DNA from: an uncultured Christensenella sp. | GTDB taxonomy: Bacteria; Bacillota; Clostridia; Christensenellales; Borkfalkiaceae | Length of the DNA stretch: 64,000 bases | Assembly (NCBI GenBank): GCA_910585785.1 | Contig: CAJUEV010000003.1 | Location: forward strand, 62,001-126,000 | Direction of reading: 5' to 3' | Shown: positions 7,854 through 19,000 of the stretch, one piece after another | Numbering within the stretch: the first letter of the stretch is position 1 | Layout: every line of letters begins with the position of its first letter | Notes under the pieces: model-generated | What the model was told of the DNA's origin: nothing | Database searches by the model: none | The model's input: the letters and a program-made list of their open reading frames with translations, nothing else | Program-made: the position numbers and the translations under genes

Positions 7854-8101
7854 GCCTTATTTTGTAAATATTTCCGTTGTTCGGCTTTTTGTATTGAAAA
7901 TTACGCACTTTAAACAAAAAATTAATATAAGGTGCAATAAAAAATCTTTCAGTCAATCTTTTAAAATGATAACAAAATTTAAATAATTATGCCCAAATTT
8001 TATTAAATATGCAGTTTTTTGAGAGAAAATTTCTTTATGTAATATAATTTATGTTAATATATAACTTAAATAATGCTGATATTACGGCATAAAAATTTTT
8101 A

Positions 8102-8130
8102 TTGACATTGTAAAATCGGTTTGTTATAAT
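8102..8130 (+). promoter_or_regulatory. Consensus sigma-A promoter of the surface-protein locus
   Basis: TTGACA at 8102-8107, a 17-base spacer, and TATAAT at 8125-8130 preceded by TGT (extended -10). This is a full consensus. Transcription would start near 8137, leaving a leader of about 220 bases before the first lipoprotein gene. Confidence 0.9.
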
Positions 8131-8149
8131 GTTAGATAATCTCCAAATA

Positions 8150-8256
8150 GACGGTGTTTGGGACGCCGTCAACAAAAAAAGATAAAATTGAATTATACTG
8201 TGTGGCGAAAAGTCATAAGGGGACGTCCCCTTATGTTCGTTATAAATAACGAACAT
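8150..8256 (+). promoter_or_regulatory. Structured 5' leader with three hairpins
   Basis: Three potential RNA hairpins lie in the leader. First, an 8-bp stem GACGGTGT/ACGCCGTC (8150-8170, one G-U pair). Second, a perfect 22-bp palindrome at 8214-8235 centred on GGGGACGTCCCC. Third, a 10-bp stem ATGTTCGTTA/TAACGAACAT (8233-8256) with a TAAA loop. The second and third overlap by the three bases ATG at 8233-8235, so they cannot both form fully. This resembles a switch or a small repetitive insertion; it fits no riboswitch class I know. No T-run follows, so it is not a plain terminator. Confidence 0.6.
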
Positions 8257-8359
8257 AAAAAGTCTTACTTGTTTTCGGAAAAGAGAGCGGTTTTGAACGG
8301 GTGTGTTTGACTGAATCTTTAAAACTTGGTCGGAGAAATAAACAAACGGAGTAGCGATT

Positions 8360-11300
8360 ATGAAAAAAATGCTATGCGCGCTTTCTTTCACGTTTGTTCT
8401 TGCTGTCACAGGTTGCGTTTTGGCTGGTTGCAGCAAGAAGTATACCGTTTCGTTTCAAGCAAACGGTGCCGACGGCTCGATTGAGAGCGTAGAAGTAAAA
8501 AAAGGCGACTTTGTGTTGCCCGAAAACGAGTTTGTGTACGAAAGTAAATACTTTATGGGTTACAGAACCGGTGACGCGGTTTATCAGCCCGGTGAAACCT
8601 ATAAAGTAACCGGAAACACAGAATTTGCAGCCGTATGGGGCGTAAAAATTACCTATACGGGGCTTGCCGAAGGCGAGGACAGTGAAATTATTGTTGAAAT
8701 AAACACCGACTACGCAGCAAAATCGCCGAAAGAACTTGAACATAAAACTTTTACGGGTTGGTATATTGACGACAAATTTTCCTCATCCTATGAAGGGAGA
8801 GTGGGCGAACAGTCTTTAACCTTGTACCCGAAGTACGAGTCATATTCCAAATACGAAATTTATTCTGCGGACGGAGTGCTGTTGCAGACCAAAAGCGTAG
8901 AGTACGGTGAAACAGCGGCTTCGTTTATGTCGGACGTTGACGTGAAAATTCCCGCAGGATTTGCTTTGGACTGCTGGACGGACGAAAACGGCGCTATGTT
9001 ATTTGACGGCGAAGGAAAAACATTGTCGTCAACCGATTACGTCAGTCAGTATTACGACCCCGCGGAAATTATTAAAATTTATCCTAACATCTACGACCAA
9101 AGGTTGGGATTTGCAGCAAATAGCGCCACGGCGTGTTCCGCATACTACGTTTATCCCGTAAGCGGGGCGGATTTTACCGACGCCGAAATTAAAATCCCCG
9201 CATCTTACCGCGGTATGCCTGTAAGATTTGTGCCCGAAGGCAACTCGTCTTACGCTAAATTTGCGGGAACGAGTATCAAAAAGATTTTTATTCCCGCTGG
9301 CATAACCGAAATTCCCGACGGAATGTTTGAAAACTGCGGAGCCTTGACGGAAATTAAGTTTGAAGATGCTTCCGCGCTTATTGCAATCAAATCAAACGCC
9401 TTCAAAGGTTGTTCGGCTTTGGGCGATTTGACTTTTAAAGCAAGCGAAATAGGCGTCAACGCTTTTTCGTGCGCGTTTTCTTCCGAGGCAATTATAAATA
9501 TCGACTTGTCCGCTTGCGTTGACGGTAGCGGTATGTTGAATACGTATTCCGCAGCGGTGGGCGAGCTTTACGGCAAAGTTTCGGACAGGGCGTTCGGCGC
9601 AACCGATTTGGGCAAAGGCGTAGGCGGCGCGCAGCTTGTCTTAGTAGGCGTAAAGGCAATTCCCGACGGCAGAGCGGGCACGGGCAGCACGTTTGGTGGT
9701 AGCGATTACACAAACACGGGTTTTTTCAACTGCTCGACCGTTAAAAAAATAGTTATCGAAGGTATTGAAAGTTACGGCGCGTACTGTTTTGCCAACACCG
9801 CGTTGACATTGAAAGACATAACTTATACGCGCGGCACGTCGTTCGGCGATTGCTGCTTTGCATATTCAAGATACGGCGAAAACGACGCAAGCGGCAAGGT
9901 AACTTTTGAAATAAGAGGAATTTCCGTAATTCCCGACGGATTTTTGGCGGGTTCGGCGTATATAACCGAAGTTCCTTTGGACAACGTAACCCAAATAGGC
10001 GCAAATGCGTTTTTGAATTGCACGGAACTTAATTCGCTTTCGATTTCCGCCGATTGCGAACAAATAGACGGTTCGGCTTTTTCCGGTTGCGACAAACTGA
10101 CGGATAAACAATTTTCTGAAATAACCGTTTCAGCCTCCAACGAAGTATATGAAATTACGGAAGAATACTTCAAAAGGAAGGACGGCACACAGATTTTGAT
10201 AGATTTTGCGCCCGACGGAATAGAGGTTGACGGCTTACTTATAAAAACTATCCCCAACGGAGTAACTTCCATAGCGGATAACTCCTACGCGGGCAGAGCG
10301 TTTAATAAAATAGTTATTCCCTATACGGTAAAGACGATTGGTGCAAACGCTTTTGACAGCTGTGTAAATTTAAGCGCGGTTGAGTTTTTGAAGAATACGG
10401 ACGGCACGTGCGCGTTGGAAAGCATTGGCGCGGGCGCGTTTAAAAGATGCACCGGTTTAACCGATATTTCTATTCCTTACAGCGTGGAAACGCTTGGCGG
10501 AAACAGTACCAGCGCGACAAGTGCGCAAGCCGGCGTGTTTATTGGTTGTACAAATCTTGAAACGGTTGAGTTTGAAGGTTCGCAAGCAAATCCTTCCCGC
10601 ATTAAGTCGATGAGTTCGACTTTTGCCGCGCTTACTAATTTAAAAAGCGTAAAATTCAGCGAATATTATTATTTAAGCAAAGAAAATATTGAAGATAACG
10701 GTTTGGAATTCGGCGGCACCGTATTTCAGGGCGCGACAATGCTGGATTTGGTTTTGCCTTGGTATACAAAATCGATTCAAAGCACAACCGTCGGCAGACC
10801 CGTCTCAAACACCTTAATCGCTATAAAATCGCTGGCGTTTGCGGATGGAATTATTTTAAAAGAAATTCCCAACTCTGCGTTTACCGGAATTCAGATATTC
10901 AAAACTAAAAACGCCGCAGGCGAATACGTAAATGCGACCGAACTTGTAATACCCGCGTCGGTAACGACTTTGGGTTCGTCGCTGTTCGGCTCGGCTTCCG
11001 GTTGCAAACGCCCCGCAACGCTTACAAAAGTTTCTTTTGAGGATGGCTCGCGTTTAACTAGCGTAGGCGCTTCCGCATTTCAGCGCTTGGGCGGGACCGC
11101 TGCAAAAAGATTGGTTTACGATTTTTCCGCCTGTGAAAATCTCGCTTCGATAGGCAACACTGTTTTCAACTACTGCAACTATATCGACGTAATTTTAAAC
11201 GGCGGCAGAATTACGACGGTCGGCGTAGGTTTATCAAACCAGACTTCGCTAACCCTTACCGTTGCGGGAGGAATAAGTGCTGCGCTTGCCGAAAACTTTA

Positions 11301-12814
11301 CAAAGCTTTGCGTTTCAGGCGGAAAAGGACCTTCATCCATAACCATAGCGGATGCGACTGAAATACCTGCAAATCTTTTCAAGGGCAATACCGTAGTAAC
11401 AACCGTAAATCTTGCGGAAAACACGACGTCGATTGGCGCAAACGCTTTCAGCGGCTGCACGAAGTTAGTAGAAATAAACAATTTGGATAAAGTTGCCGTA
11501 ATAGACGGCGGCGCTTTCAGCGGTTGCAGCGCGGCAACGTTGGCGATTGAACTGGGTGCGGACGTCGCTTCGATAGGCGCGGAAGCCTTCAAGGGCGTAA
11601 AATCCGTTGACGTTTCCGCAATTTCCGCGGGAATGGTAAACGGAAGCGTAACCGTGGCGGAAACCGCTTTTGTGGGAGCCAAAGTAATAGGCTTTAACGG
11701 AGTTTTGATAAAAGACGGTACGCTTGTTTTGTACGGGGGTGCCGAAAGCGAGGTTGACCTTTCCGACAAGCAGTTCAGTAAAATAGGCAACAGCGCTTTC
11801 AACGGTAATACGGCGATAAATTCCGTAATTTTGCCTTCCGGCGTAACCGTGATAGACGCAAACGCATTCTATGGATGCGCAAATTTGAAATACATAAATC
11901 TTGAAAACGTTGTAACCGTAAACGAAAACGCTTTTTATAACTGTGCGGCGCTCGGTTCTCTTGCGGCTGGGGACGCTTCTAAAAAGATAGACCTTTCAAA
12001 AGTTACATCTTTCGGCAACGGCGCGTTCTTCGGTTGCGCGGCTTTAAGCGAGGCAAATCTTTCCGCAGCTGTAAGTATCGGCGATTTGGCTTTTGCCAAA
12101 ACAGGATTGACTGAGGTAACGTTCGGTGCAAATCTTGAAACGATAGGCGCGTGCGCGTTTGCAAACGCAGACAAAGTGCCTACGTCGGGAAAACCCGTAA
12201 AGTCCGGCACAAACGTTCAGTTATCCGCAGTTAATATACCTGCATCCGTAAAAAGCATAGGTATGGGCGCCTTTGCTTGGGTAGGTTCGTTGGAAACGCT
12301 TACGTTTGACGAAAGGACGGCGGGAACGGACGGAGAATATAAAGCCGTTACGATAGGCAATTATGCTTTCTATTGCTGCGGACTTACTTCGCTGACTTTG
12401 ACGGACGGCGTAACCGCAATCGGCAACTACGCATTTGCTAACGACTCCGCAACAAACGGCGGAAATAGTTTTAACTCGGTTTCAGTTCCGAAAACGGTGG
12501 CAAGCATCGGGACAAACGCATTTCAGTATGTTTCCGCGCTGACTTCCGTAACGTTTGAAGAACGTGAAAGCAACGTAATTTTAAGCAACAAAGTATTTGT
12601 TTACAGCGGTTTGACTTCTGTTTACGTGAAAGGTACGGGAAAGATAGTTACATCTTCGACAACAACTACGGTGAACAATTCGCCTTTCTACAATCTTACG
12701 TTGACGATTTACGTAGACGCGACTGTTTTGGACGAGTACACCGCAACGACGGTTCCCGCTTTGAAACCTTCCGATAAACTAAACTACGAAGCGCTTCCTG
12801 CGGAAGGCGTTTAA
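8360..12814 (+). CDS. BspA-like leucine-rich repeat lipoprotein, 1484 aa
   Basis: An export signal ends in the lipobox LAGC with the lipidated Cys at residue 24. Next come about 130 residues resembling InlB B-repeat (Listeria-Bacteroides) modules: TVSFQANG, then FTGWYIDD. The remainder is built from many LRR_5 (BspA-type) repeats with the recurring pattern SIGANAFSGCTKL, IPASVKSIGMGAF and similar. No catalytic motif and no C-terminal membrane anchor are present, so the protein is held by its lipid. Proteins of this class bind host or partner proteins at the surface of gut and oral bacteria; the ligand here is unknown. It starts with a GGAG site eight bases before the ATG, follows the consensus promoter, and is separated from the protease gene by 203 bases with hairpins. 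Confidence 0.9.
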   Translation: MKKMLCALSFTFVLAVTGCVLAGCSKKYTVSFQANGADGSIESVEVKKGDFVLPENEFVYESKYFMGYRTGDAVYQPGETYKVTGNTEFAAVWGVKITYTGLAEGEDSEIIVEINTDYAAKSPKELEHKTFTGWYIDDKFSSSYEGRVGEQSLTLYPKYESYSKYEIYSADGVLLQTKSVEYGETAASFMSDVDVKIPAGFALDCWTDENGAMLFDGEGKTLSSTDYVSQYYDPAEIIKIYPNIYDQRLGFAANSATACSAYYVYPVSGADFTDAEIKIPASYRGMPVRFVPEGNSSYAKFAGTSIKKIFIPAGITEIPDGMFENCGALTEIKFEDASALIAIKSNAFKGCSALGDLTFKASEIGVNAFSCAFSSEAIINIDLSACVDGSGMLNTYSAAVGELYGKVSDRAFGATDLGKGVGGAQLVLVGVKAIPDGRAGTGSTFGGSDYTNTGFFNCSTVKKIVIEGIESYGAYCFANTALTLKDITYTRGTSFGDCCFAYSRYGENDASGKVTFEIRGISVIPDGFLAGSAYITEVPLDNVTQIGANAFLNCTELNSLSISADCEQIDGSAFSGCDKLTDKQFSEITVSASNEVYEITEEYFKRKDGTQILIDFAPDGIEVDGLLIKTIPNGVTSIADNSYAGRAFNKIVIPYTVKTIGANAFDSCVNLSAVEFLKNTDGTCALESIGAGAFKRCTGLTDISIPYSVETLGGNSTSATSAQAGVFIGCTNLETVEFEGSQANPSRIKSMSSTFAALTNLKSVKFSEYYYLSKENIEDNGLEFGGTVFQGATMLDLVLPWYTKSIQSTTVGRPVSNTLIAIKSLAFADGIILKEIPNSAFTGIQIFKTKNAAGEYVNATELVIPASVTTLGSSLFGSASGCKRPATLTKVSFEDGSRLTSVGASAFQRLGGTAAKRLVYDFSACENLASIGNTVFNYCNYIDVILNGGRITTVGVGLSNQTSLTLTVAGGISAALAENFTKLCVSGGKGPSSITIADATEIPANLFKGNTVVTTVNLAENTTSIGANAFSGCTKLVEINNLDKVAVIDGGAFSGCSAATLAIELGADVASIGAEAFKGVKSVDVSAISAGMVNGSVTVAETAFVGAKVIGFNGVLIKDGTLVLYGGAESEVDLSDKQFSKIGNSAFNGNTAINSVILPSGVTVIDANAFYGCANLKYINLENVVTVNENAFYNCAALGSLAAGDASKKIDLSKVTSFGNGAFFGCAALSEANLSAAVSIGDLAFAKTGLTEVTFGANLETIGACAFANADKVPTSGKPVKSGTNVQLSAVNIPASVKSIGMGAFAWVGSLETLTFDERTAGTDGEYKAVTIGNYAFYCCGLTSLTLTDGVTAIGNYAFANDSATNGGNSFNSVSVPKTVASIGTNAFQYVSALTSVTFEERESNVILSNKVFVYSGLTSVYVKGTGKIVTSSTTTTVNNSPFYNLTLTIYVDATVLDEYTATTVPALKPSDKLNYEALPAEGV

Positions 12815-12858
12815 AACCAAAAAAGTACTTCAAAAGTAATTCAATAAAAACTATCGGC

Positions 12859-12934
12859 GGATATGCGTGGTTTAAGCGCATATCCCTGAATGGTTTTTTG
12901 GGGGCAATTGCCATTTTTTGGCAAAAAAAGCCCC
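12859..12934 (+). terminator. Two hairpins between the first LRR gene and the protease gene
   Basis: The first is a 9-bp stem GGATATGCG/CGCATATCC (12859-12885) followed by TTTTTT after eight bases. The second is nested: GGGGC/GCCCC (12901-12934) enclosing TTGCCA/TGGCAA. Either could cause partial termination or mRNA processing. No good -35/-10 pair was found between them and 13018, so read-through from the upstream promoter is possible. Confidence 0.5.
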
Positions 12935-13017
12935 TAAAATGAATATTTTTACCCAAAATTAATAATTATACACAACGATAAAACCGTTCGTATAAATGCG
13001 ACGGCTTGGAGTTATAA

Positions 13018-16000
13018 ATGAATAAATCAAAAAACGGTTCAATTACAAGAGGATTGGGGATAGCGGGACTTACTTGCTGCTTTGTCGCCTCTATGCTGGG
13101 GCAAAACTTGCTTTCTGTCGCCGGTACGGTTAAATCGGCGCAAAATGACAAAGCGGAATCTTCCGCGGTTGTTTCCTCTGCAAACGACGGTATAAAAAAC
13201 GTTTCTTCCGTTTACGGCGACGCGTCCAAAACCGCGGAGTTTTTAAACGAAGGGTTAAAAGCGGAAAAGGCGGAGGACGCGCCCGAGTACAGAACGTTGA
13301 TTGTTTCGATGAAAAGCAAGTCCTTGCTGGATACCTGGCTGGACGATTCGTCGTTGCGCCGCGCTTATCCCGAATTTTCGGACTATGCCGCTTCCGACAG
13401 GGCGGCGGCTTACATAGAAGTTTTAAACGCCGAACAAAAGAGTTTTTTATCCTCTTTAAAGGTAAGTTACAGACTTAACTATGCGTATACTTCGGCGATA
13501 AACGGCGTTTCTATTACGGTAGGCGGAGGAGATTCCGATAAAGTTGCCAAGGTCAAGGGCGTTTCTTCCGTAATGTATTCCGAAACGTATTACGAGCCCG
13601 AGGTAGAGGCGACTTATAACGAAGTAAACGTGTATTCCACGGGTATTTACGACTCTTCCGACCTGAATTACAAAGGCGACGGAATGATAGTTGCAATTCT
13701 GGATACGGGCTTCGATTATACTCACCCTGCATTCCGCGAAATGCCTACGGGCGAAATTGCAAAAACTCAGTCCGACGTTGCAAAACTTGTCAACGGCGGG
13801 GCGCTTGCCGCCGCCGAAATGACGCAAGGGCTTACGGTAAACGATTTGTACGTAAACGAGAAAGTTCCGTTTGCTTACGATTACGCCGATGCCGATACGG
13901 ACGTTTATCCCATTTCGTCTTCGCACGGCACGCACGTTGCGGGTATTATTGCCGGAAAACAGGACGGAGCGGTGGACGAGGATGGCAAACAGTTTGACTT
14001 TATTTCCGTTGCTCCCAACGCTCAGCTGGCAATTTGCAAAGTTTTCGGCGATACGGATACCGGTCTGGAATCGGGCGCCACCAGCGACGCTATTTTGGCT
14101 GCGCTTTCCGACTGCCTTGCCCTTGGCGTTGACGTTATAAATATGAGTCTCGGTTCGTCCTGCGGATTTGCCAGAGCTTCGGACACGGAAAAAACCGACG
14201 AAATTTACGACAAGATAAAGGCTACGGGCATAAGTTTGGTCGTTGCGGCTTCCAACAGCGGCAGTTCGGCTTCAAACGGAGCGTACGGCTCTACAAACCT
14301 TGCGTCAAATCCCGATTCGGCAACGGTAGGTTCGCCTTCTACGTATGCCGCGGCGATTTCGGTTGCCTCCGTTTCGGGACAGCTTTCGCCGTATATGTTA
14401 CTTTCGGACGGCACCGCCGCTTACTATAAGGAAGCTTCAAACAGCGCCAGCGCAAAGTTTGATTTTGCAAAGGAAATTTTGGGCGAGCGCGAATCGGGCG
14501 AGTTTGAATTTGTGGTTGTCCCCGGCGTCGGCCGCGCAAACAACTATTCGACTGAAATCAGAGAAAAACTTGCGGCGGGCAATTGCATAGCGGTTGTTAA
14601 ACGCGGCGACACAAGTTTTGAAGATAAACAGAAAATTGCTGCCGAGTTCGGCGCAATCGGCTGCATAATTTACAACAACGTTTCCGGCGTTATAAGCGCT
14701 TCGTTGGGTACGGGCAAAGCCATTCCCACCTGTACGGTTACGCAAGCGGTGGGACTTAATTTCGAGGCGCTCGGTTCGGGTAAAATAACAATTTCAAACA
14801 CTCTTTCGGCGGGGCCTTTTATGAGTGATTTCTCGTCCTGGGGTCCCACGCCTTCCTTGGGGTTGAAGCCGGAAATTACCGCGCACGGAGGTGAAATAAC
14901 TTCTTCGGTAATAGGCGGAGGGTATGCGGAATACAGCGGAACAAGTATGGCTGCGCCCAATATGGCGGGTGCCGTAACGCTGTTGAAGCAGTACGTAAAG
15001 GAAAAATTTCCCGATTTATCCGCAACGGAATGTTCTGCAATGGTTTACAGGCTGCTTATGAGTTCGGCAACCATTTGCTATAACGAAGAAGGCAATCCTT
15101 ATTCGCCCAGAAAACAGGGCGCGGGACTTGCGGATATTTACAAAGCGACCAAAACGGACGCGTATTTGTTTGTTGAGAATAGCGACAAGACAAAACTTGA
15201 ACTCGGCGACGACAAAAACAGAACGGGCGTATATACCCTCAACTTCAAAGCGGTAAATATTTCTTCCGCGCAAAAAGTATATAACTTAAACCCCATTGTT
15301 ATGACCGAGCAGCTTTCGACCGACGGAATAACGGTTGCTGAAAAGGCGTATATGCTCAACGGCGGAAAAACGGAAGTAAAAGTTGACGGAAAGACGGTTA
15401 AAAACGGAAAAATAACCCTTGCCGCAGGTTCGACCGCCGATATACAGGTAAAAATAATACTCGGTTCCTCTGACAAAAAGTATCTGGACGATAGTTTTGA
15501 AAACGGAATGTACGTTGAAGGTTTTGTTTCGCTTGCGGACGAAACCAACGGCGGCGTGGATTTGAATATACCTTTCCTCGCGTTTTACGGCGACTGGCTT
15601 GCTGCGCCCGTGTTCGACGCGACTAAGTACGAAGTTTCGGCAGACAAATTTAACACTACAATCGACGATGAAGATAAAACCATCGCGGCAATCTACGAAA
15701 CGCTTGCGATAGGCAAGTATTATAAGTCGCAGGAAGTTTATCTTCCTCTCGGCAGTTATATTTATAACACCCCTTCGGGCGAAGAACCCGTGCAGGCTTC
15801 CGTCGACAAAATAGCGGTAGGTGGCAACGACTTCGGAATTTACGAGTTTTATGCCGTTTATATGGGTATGCTCCGCGGCGCAAAGTCTATGACGGTTGAA
15901 GTTGTAAACGACGCGACGGGTGAAGTGATAAAAAGCGAAACAAAGACAAACGTGCGCAAAACTTACGGCACGTTGCCCAGTTTTGCCGTGCTTGAAATGT

Positions 16001-19000
16001 CTCCTAAGGAGTTGGGGCTTTTAAACGGCGAGCATTACACAATTAAAATAAGCGCTTCCGCCGATTATGAAAACGGCGACAACGTAGGCAAAAATACTTT
16101 GGAACTCGGTTTTTGGGTTGACTATCAGGCTCCCGAAATTGCAACGTATTCTTTCCGTGCGGAAGAGGGCGGCGACGGCGAAAGATTGCTGTATCTTGAT
16201 TTGGAACTATACGACAATCACTACGTGCAAAGCATTCTTATGTTTTCGGCGGTTGGAAGCAGTTCGCTTGATTATCTTACGGAGTATCCGCTGGCAGTGG
16301 ACGGCGGCAGAAACACTTTAACCAAAGTTTCTATAAACATAACGCCCTATCTCGGCAATTTTGCAAGCGCGTATTCAACCTATAAAACCCACGTCGGTTT
16401 GCAGATTATAGACTATGCCGCAAACCTCGGCGCGTATCTTGTTCCTATTGATTTTTCCGACGCGGACGAACTGTTTTTTACTGACGACGCAGGTTCGCCT
16501 ATTTCGTCCTGCGAAATTAAAGCGGGAGAAGCGAAAGAACTTAAACTTGATATACGTTCCGCGGCGGAAAACGGCGCGGGTTTTGCGGAAGACTTTACCT
16601 TCACAAGCAGCAATTCCTGCGTGCGCGTTTCCGAACGCGGTGAAATCTTCGGAGTCTCAGCGGGACAGTGCACCGTTACGGCGCAAAGCAACGTTTCGGG
16701 CAAAAGAACTTCGCTTACCGTTACGGTTACCGACGAAGGAAAAGATGTAAAGATTTTGCCGCAAGGGCTTGTATTTAAACAGTATATAAACCGCACGATG
16801 GCGCAGCGCAGAGAAATAACGGGCTCGTCTGTTTCCTTCCGTTGCGGCTCGATTGTGGAATTTACTCTCGATTATAAGCCGTGGTACGTTTACGAAAGCG
16901 ATTTAACTCAAAATATAGAGTGGTCGTCCTCCGACGAAAAGATTTTTACCGTTGACGAAACAGGCAGAATAGTCTGTCTTGCGGAAGGTACCGCAACGCT
17001 GCGCGCAAGGTACGTTGACAGAGCAAACTATACGAATATCGCGGCTTCGCTTACGGTTACGGTTGAAGAGGGATACAAAATAACAAGCGGCTACCTTTAC
17101 AACTATTACGGACCGGGCGGAACGGTTATTATTCCCGCAAATTTAGGAATACTCAAAGTCGGACATTACGCGGACGACAGTTACGGACCTTTTACCTCTA
17201 ACACTTCGATAGAAACGGTGGTAGTGCCCGAAGATGTTTCAACTATCGGCGCGCGCGCGTTTTACGGCTGCACCAAACTTACAACCGTTTATCTGCCTTC
17301 GTCGTTGTTGGGAATATCCTACGGGGCGTTTTATAACTGTACGTCGCTTAAAAACGTTTACTGGCTTATTGAAGACGCCTTGCAATGGAATGATAAAACG
17401 GGCGAGTATAACGTGCCTTTCGAAGAATGGAAGGAAGGCGTACATTATACACGCAATTGCACCGCGGTTTCTCTTTCGATTGGTTCTGACGCGTTCGGCT
17501 ATTGCACCGCGCTTAAAAGTATTGATTTAAGCAAAACGTTTGCAATTTATTCTTCCGCATTTTGGAACGCTACCGCTCTTGAATTTGCCGATATAAGCAA
17601 TGCCCGCTATATGGGAAGCAGCGCGTTCAGGTTCTGTTCGGCGCTTAAAAGCGTAAAAACAAGCGTTTACACCGCGTACGCTAAAAATATGTTTAACGGC
17701 TGCGGGCTGACGGAAGTAGAGTTTTTGGGCAAATACGTTCCCGAAGGCGCTTTTGAAGGCAATACTTCGCTTAAAAGCATAACCTTCAAAAATAATCTCG
17801 AATACATAGGAATTAACGCGTTTAAAGGCTGCTCGTCCCTTTCGGAAGTTAATTTTGAAGGCGCTTGTAAAGAGTTCGGAAACTATGCTTTTTCCGGCTG
17901 TTCGTCGCTGACAACAATCGAACTGCCCAATATGCTGGACAAAATAGGGGCATACGCCTTTGAAAATTGTTCTACTTTGGGCGTGGTGGAAATAGCCAAC
18001 AGGGCGCAGTTAAGTTCGTTGGGAACAGGCGTATTCTTCGGTTGCGATTCCCTTACCACGTTTTCGGTCAGTGCAAACAACGCAAACTTTAAAGTAGTTG
18101 AAATAAACGGTTGCACCGTGCTTTACGATTTTTACGGCGAAAGGGTTGTGTTTGTTCCGCCTGCGTTGCAAAACGGCAACGGAATTATTACCGACAATCT
18201 TACTTCGGTGGGCGACAACGCGTTTGCCGGCAATTTGTCCTTAAATGGCGAGCTTGTTATTCCCGAAGGAGTTACTTCGATAGGCAACGCCGCGTTTATG
18301 AATTGCACAAATATCACAAAAGTGATTTTGCCTTCAACGCTTAAACATTTGGGCGACAACGCCTTCCGCGGCTGTACAAAACTTGAAGAAGTGGTGATTT
18401 TAGGAAATATCAAAAAGATAGGGCAATATACCTTCGGGCTTTGCTCGTCGTTGAAGTATATTTCATTGCCCGACTCAGTGGAAGAAATAGACGATTGCGC
18501 CTTTATTTCCTGTACGGGATTGAGGAGTATCGTAATTCCTTCGAACGTGAAAAAAATTGCGGACTATGCTTTTGCAAACAATACCGTTCTTTCGGATATT
18601 TCGTTTGCGCCAAACGGTTCGCTGTTGGAAATAGGCTATCGCTGCTTCCAGTATTGCTACTCGATAACTGAATTCATAATGCCGGACACGGTTGAAATAA
18701 TAAGCGATTATGCGTTTACTAACTGCCGCAATATGATTTACATATACGTTTCGGGCGGATTGAACTCTATGGGCGGATATGTATTCTCCGGCTGCGACGC
18801 GTTGGAAACTGCCGAATTCGGTGAAGGCGCGTCCGTTATAGGAAGGTTTGCTTTCAGTTTTGTATATAACGCGGACAAATTAACGTTTATTGCAAACCGC
18901 AATCTTAAAAACGTAATTTTGCCGTCGACTATGAAAATTATCGGCAAATACGCGTTTGCCGCGTGCCAAGCGATAGAAAACGTCGACTTGTCGGGAGTGG

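Noticed and set aside
8035..8436. A 133-codon minus-strand frame upstream of the first LRR gene
   Set aside because: It covers the consensus promoter, the hairpin leader and the signal peptide of the LRR gene; no ribosome binding site or family match.
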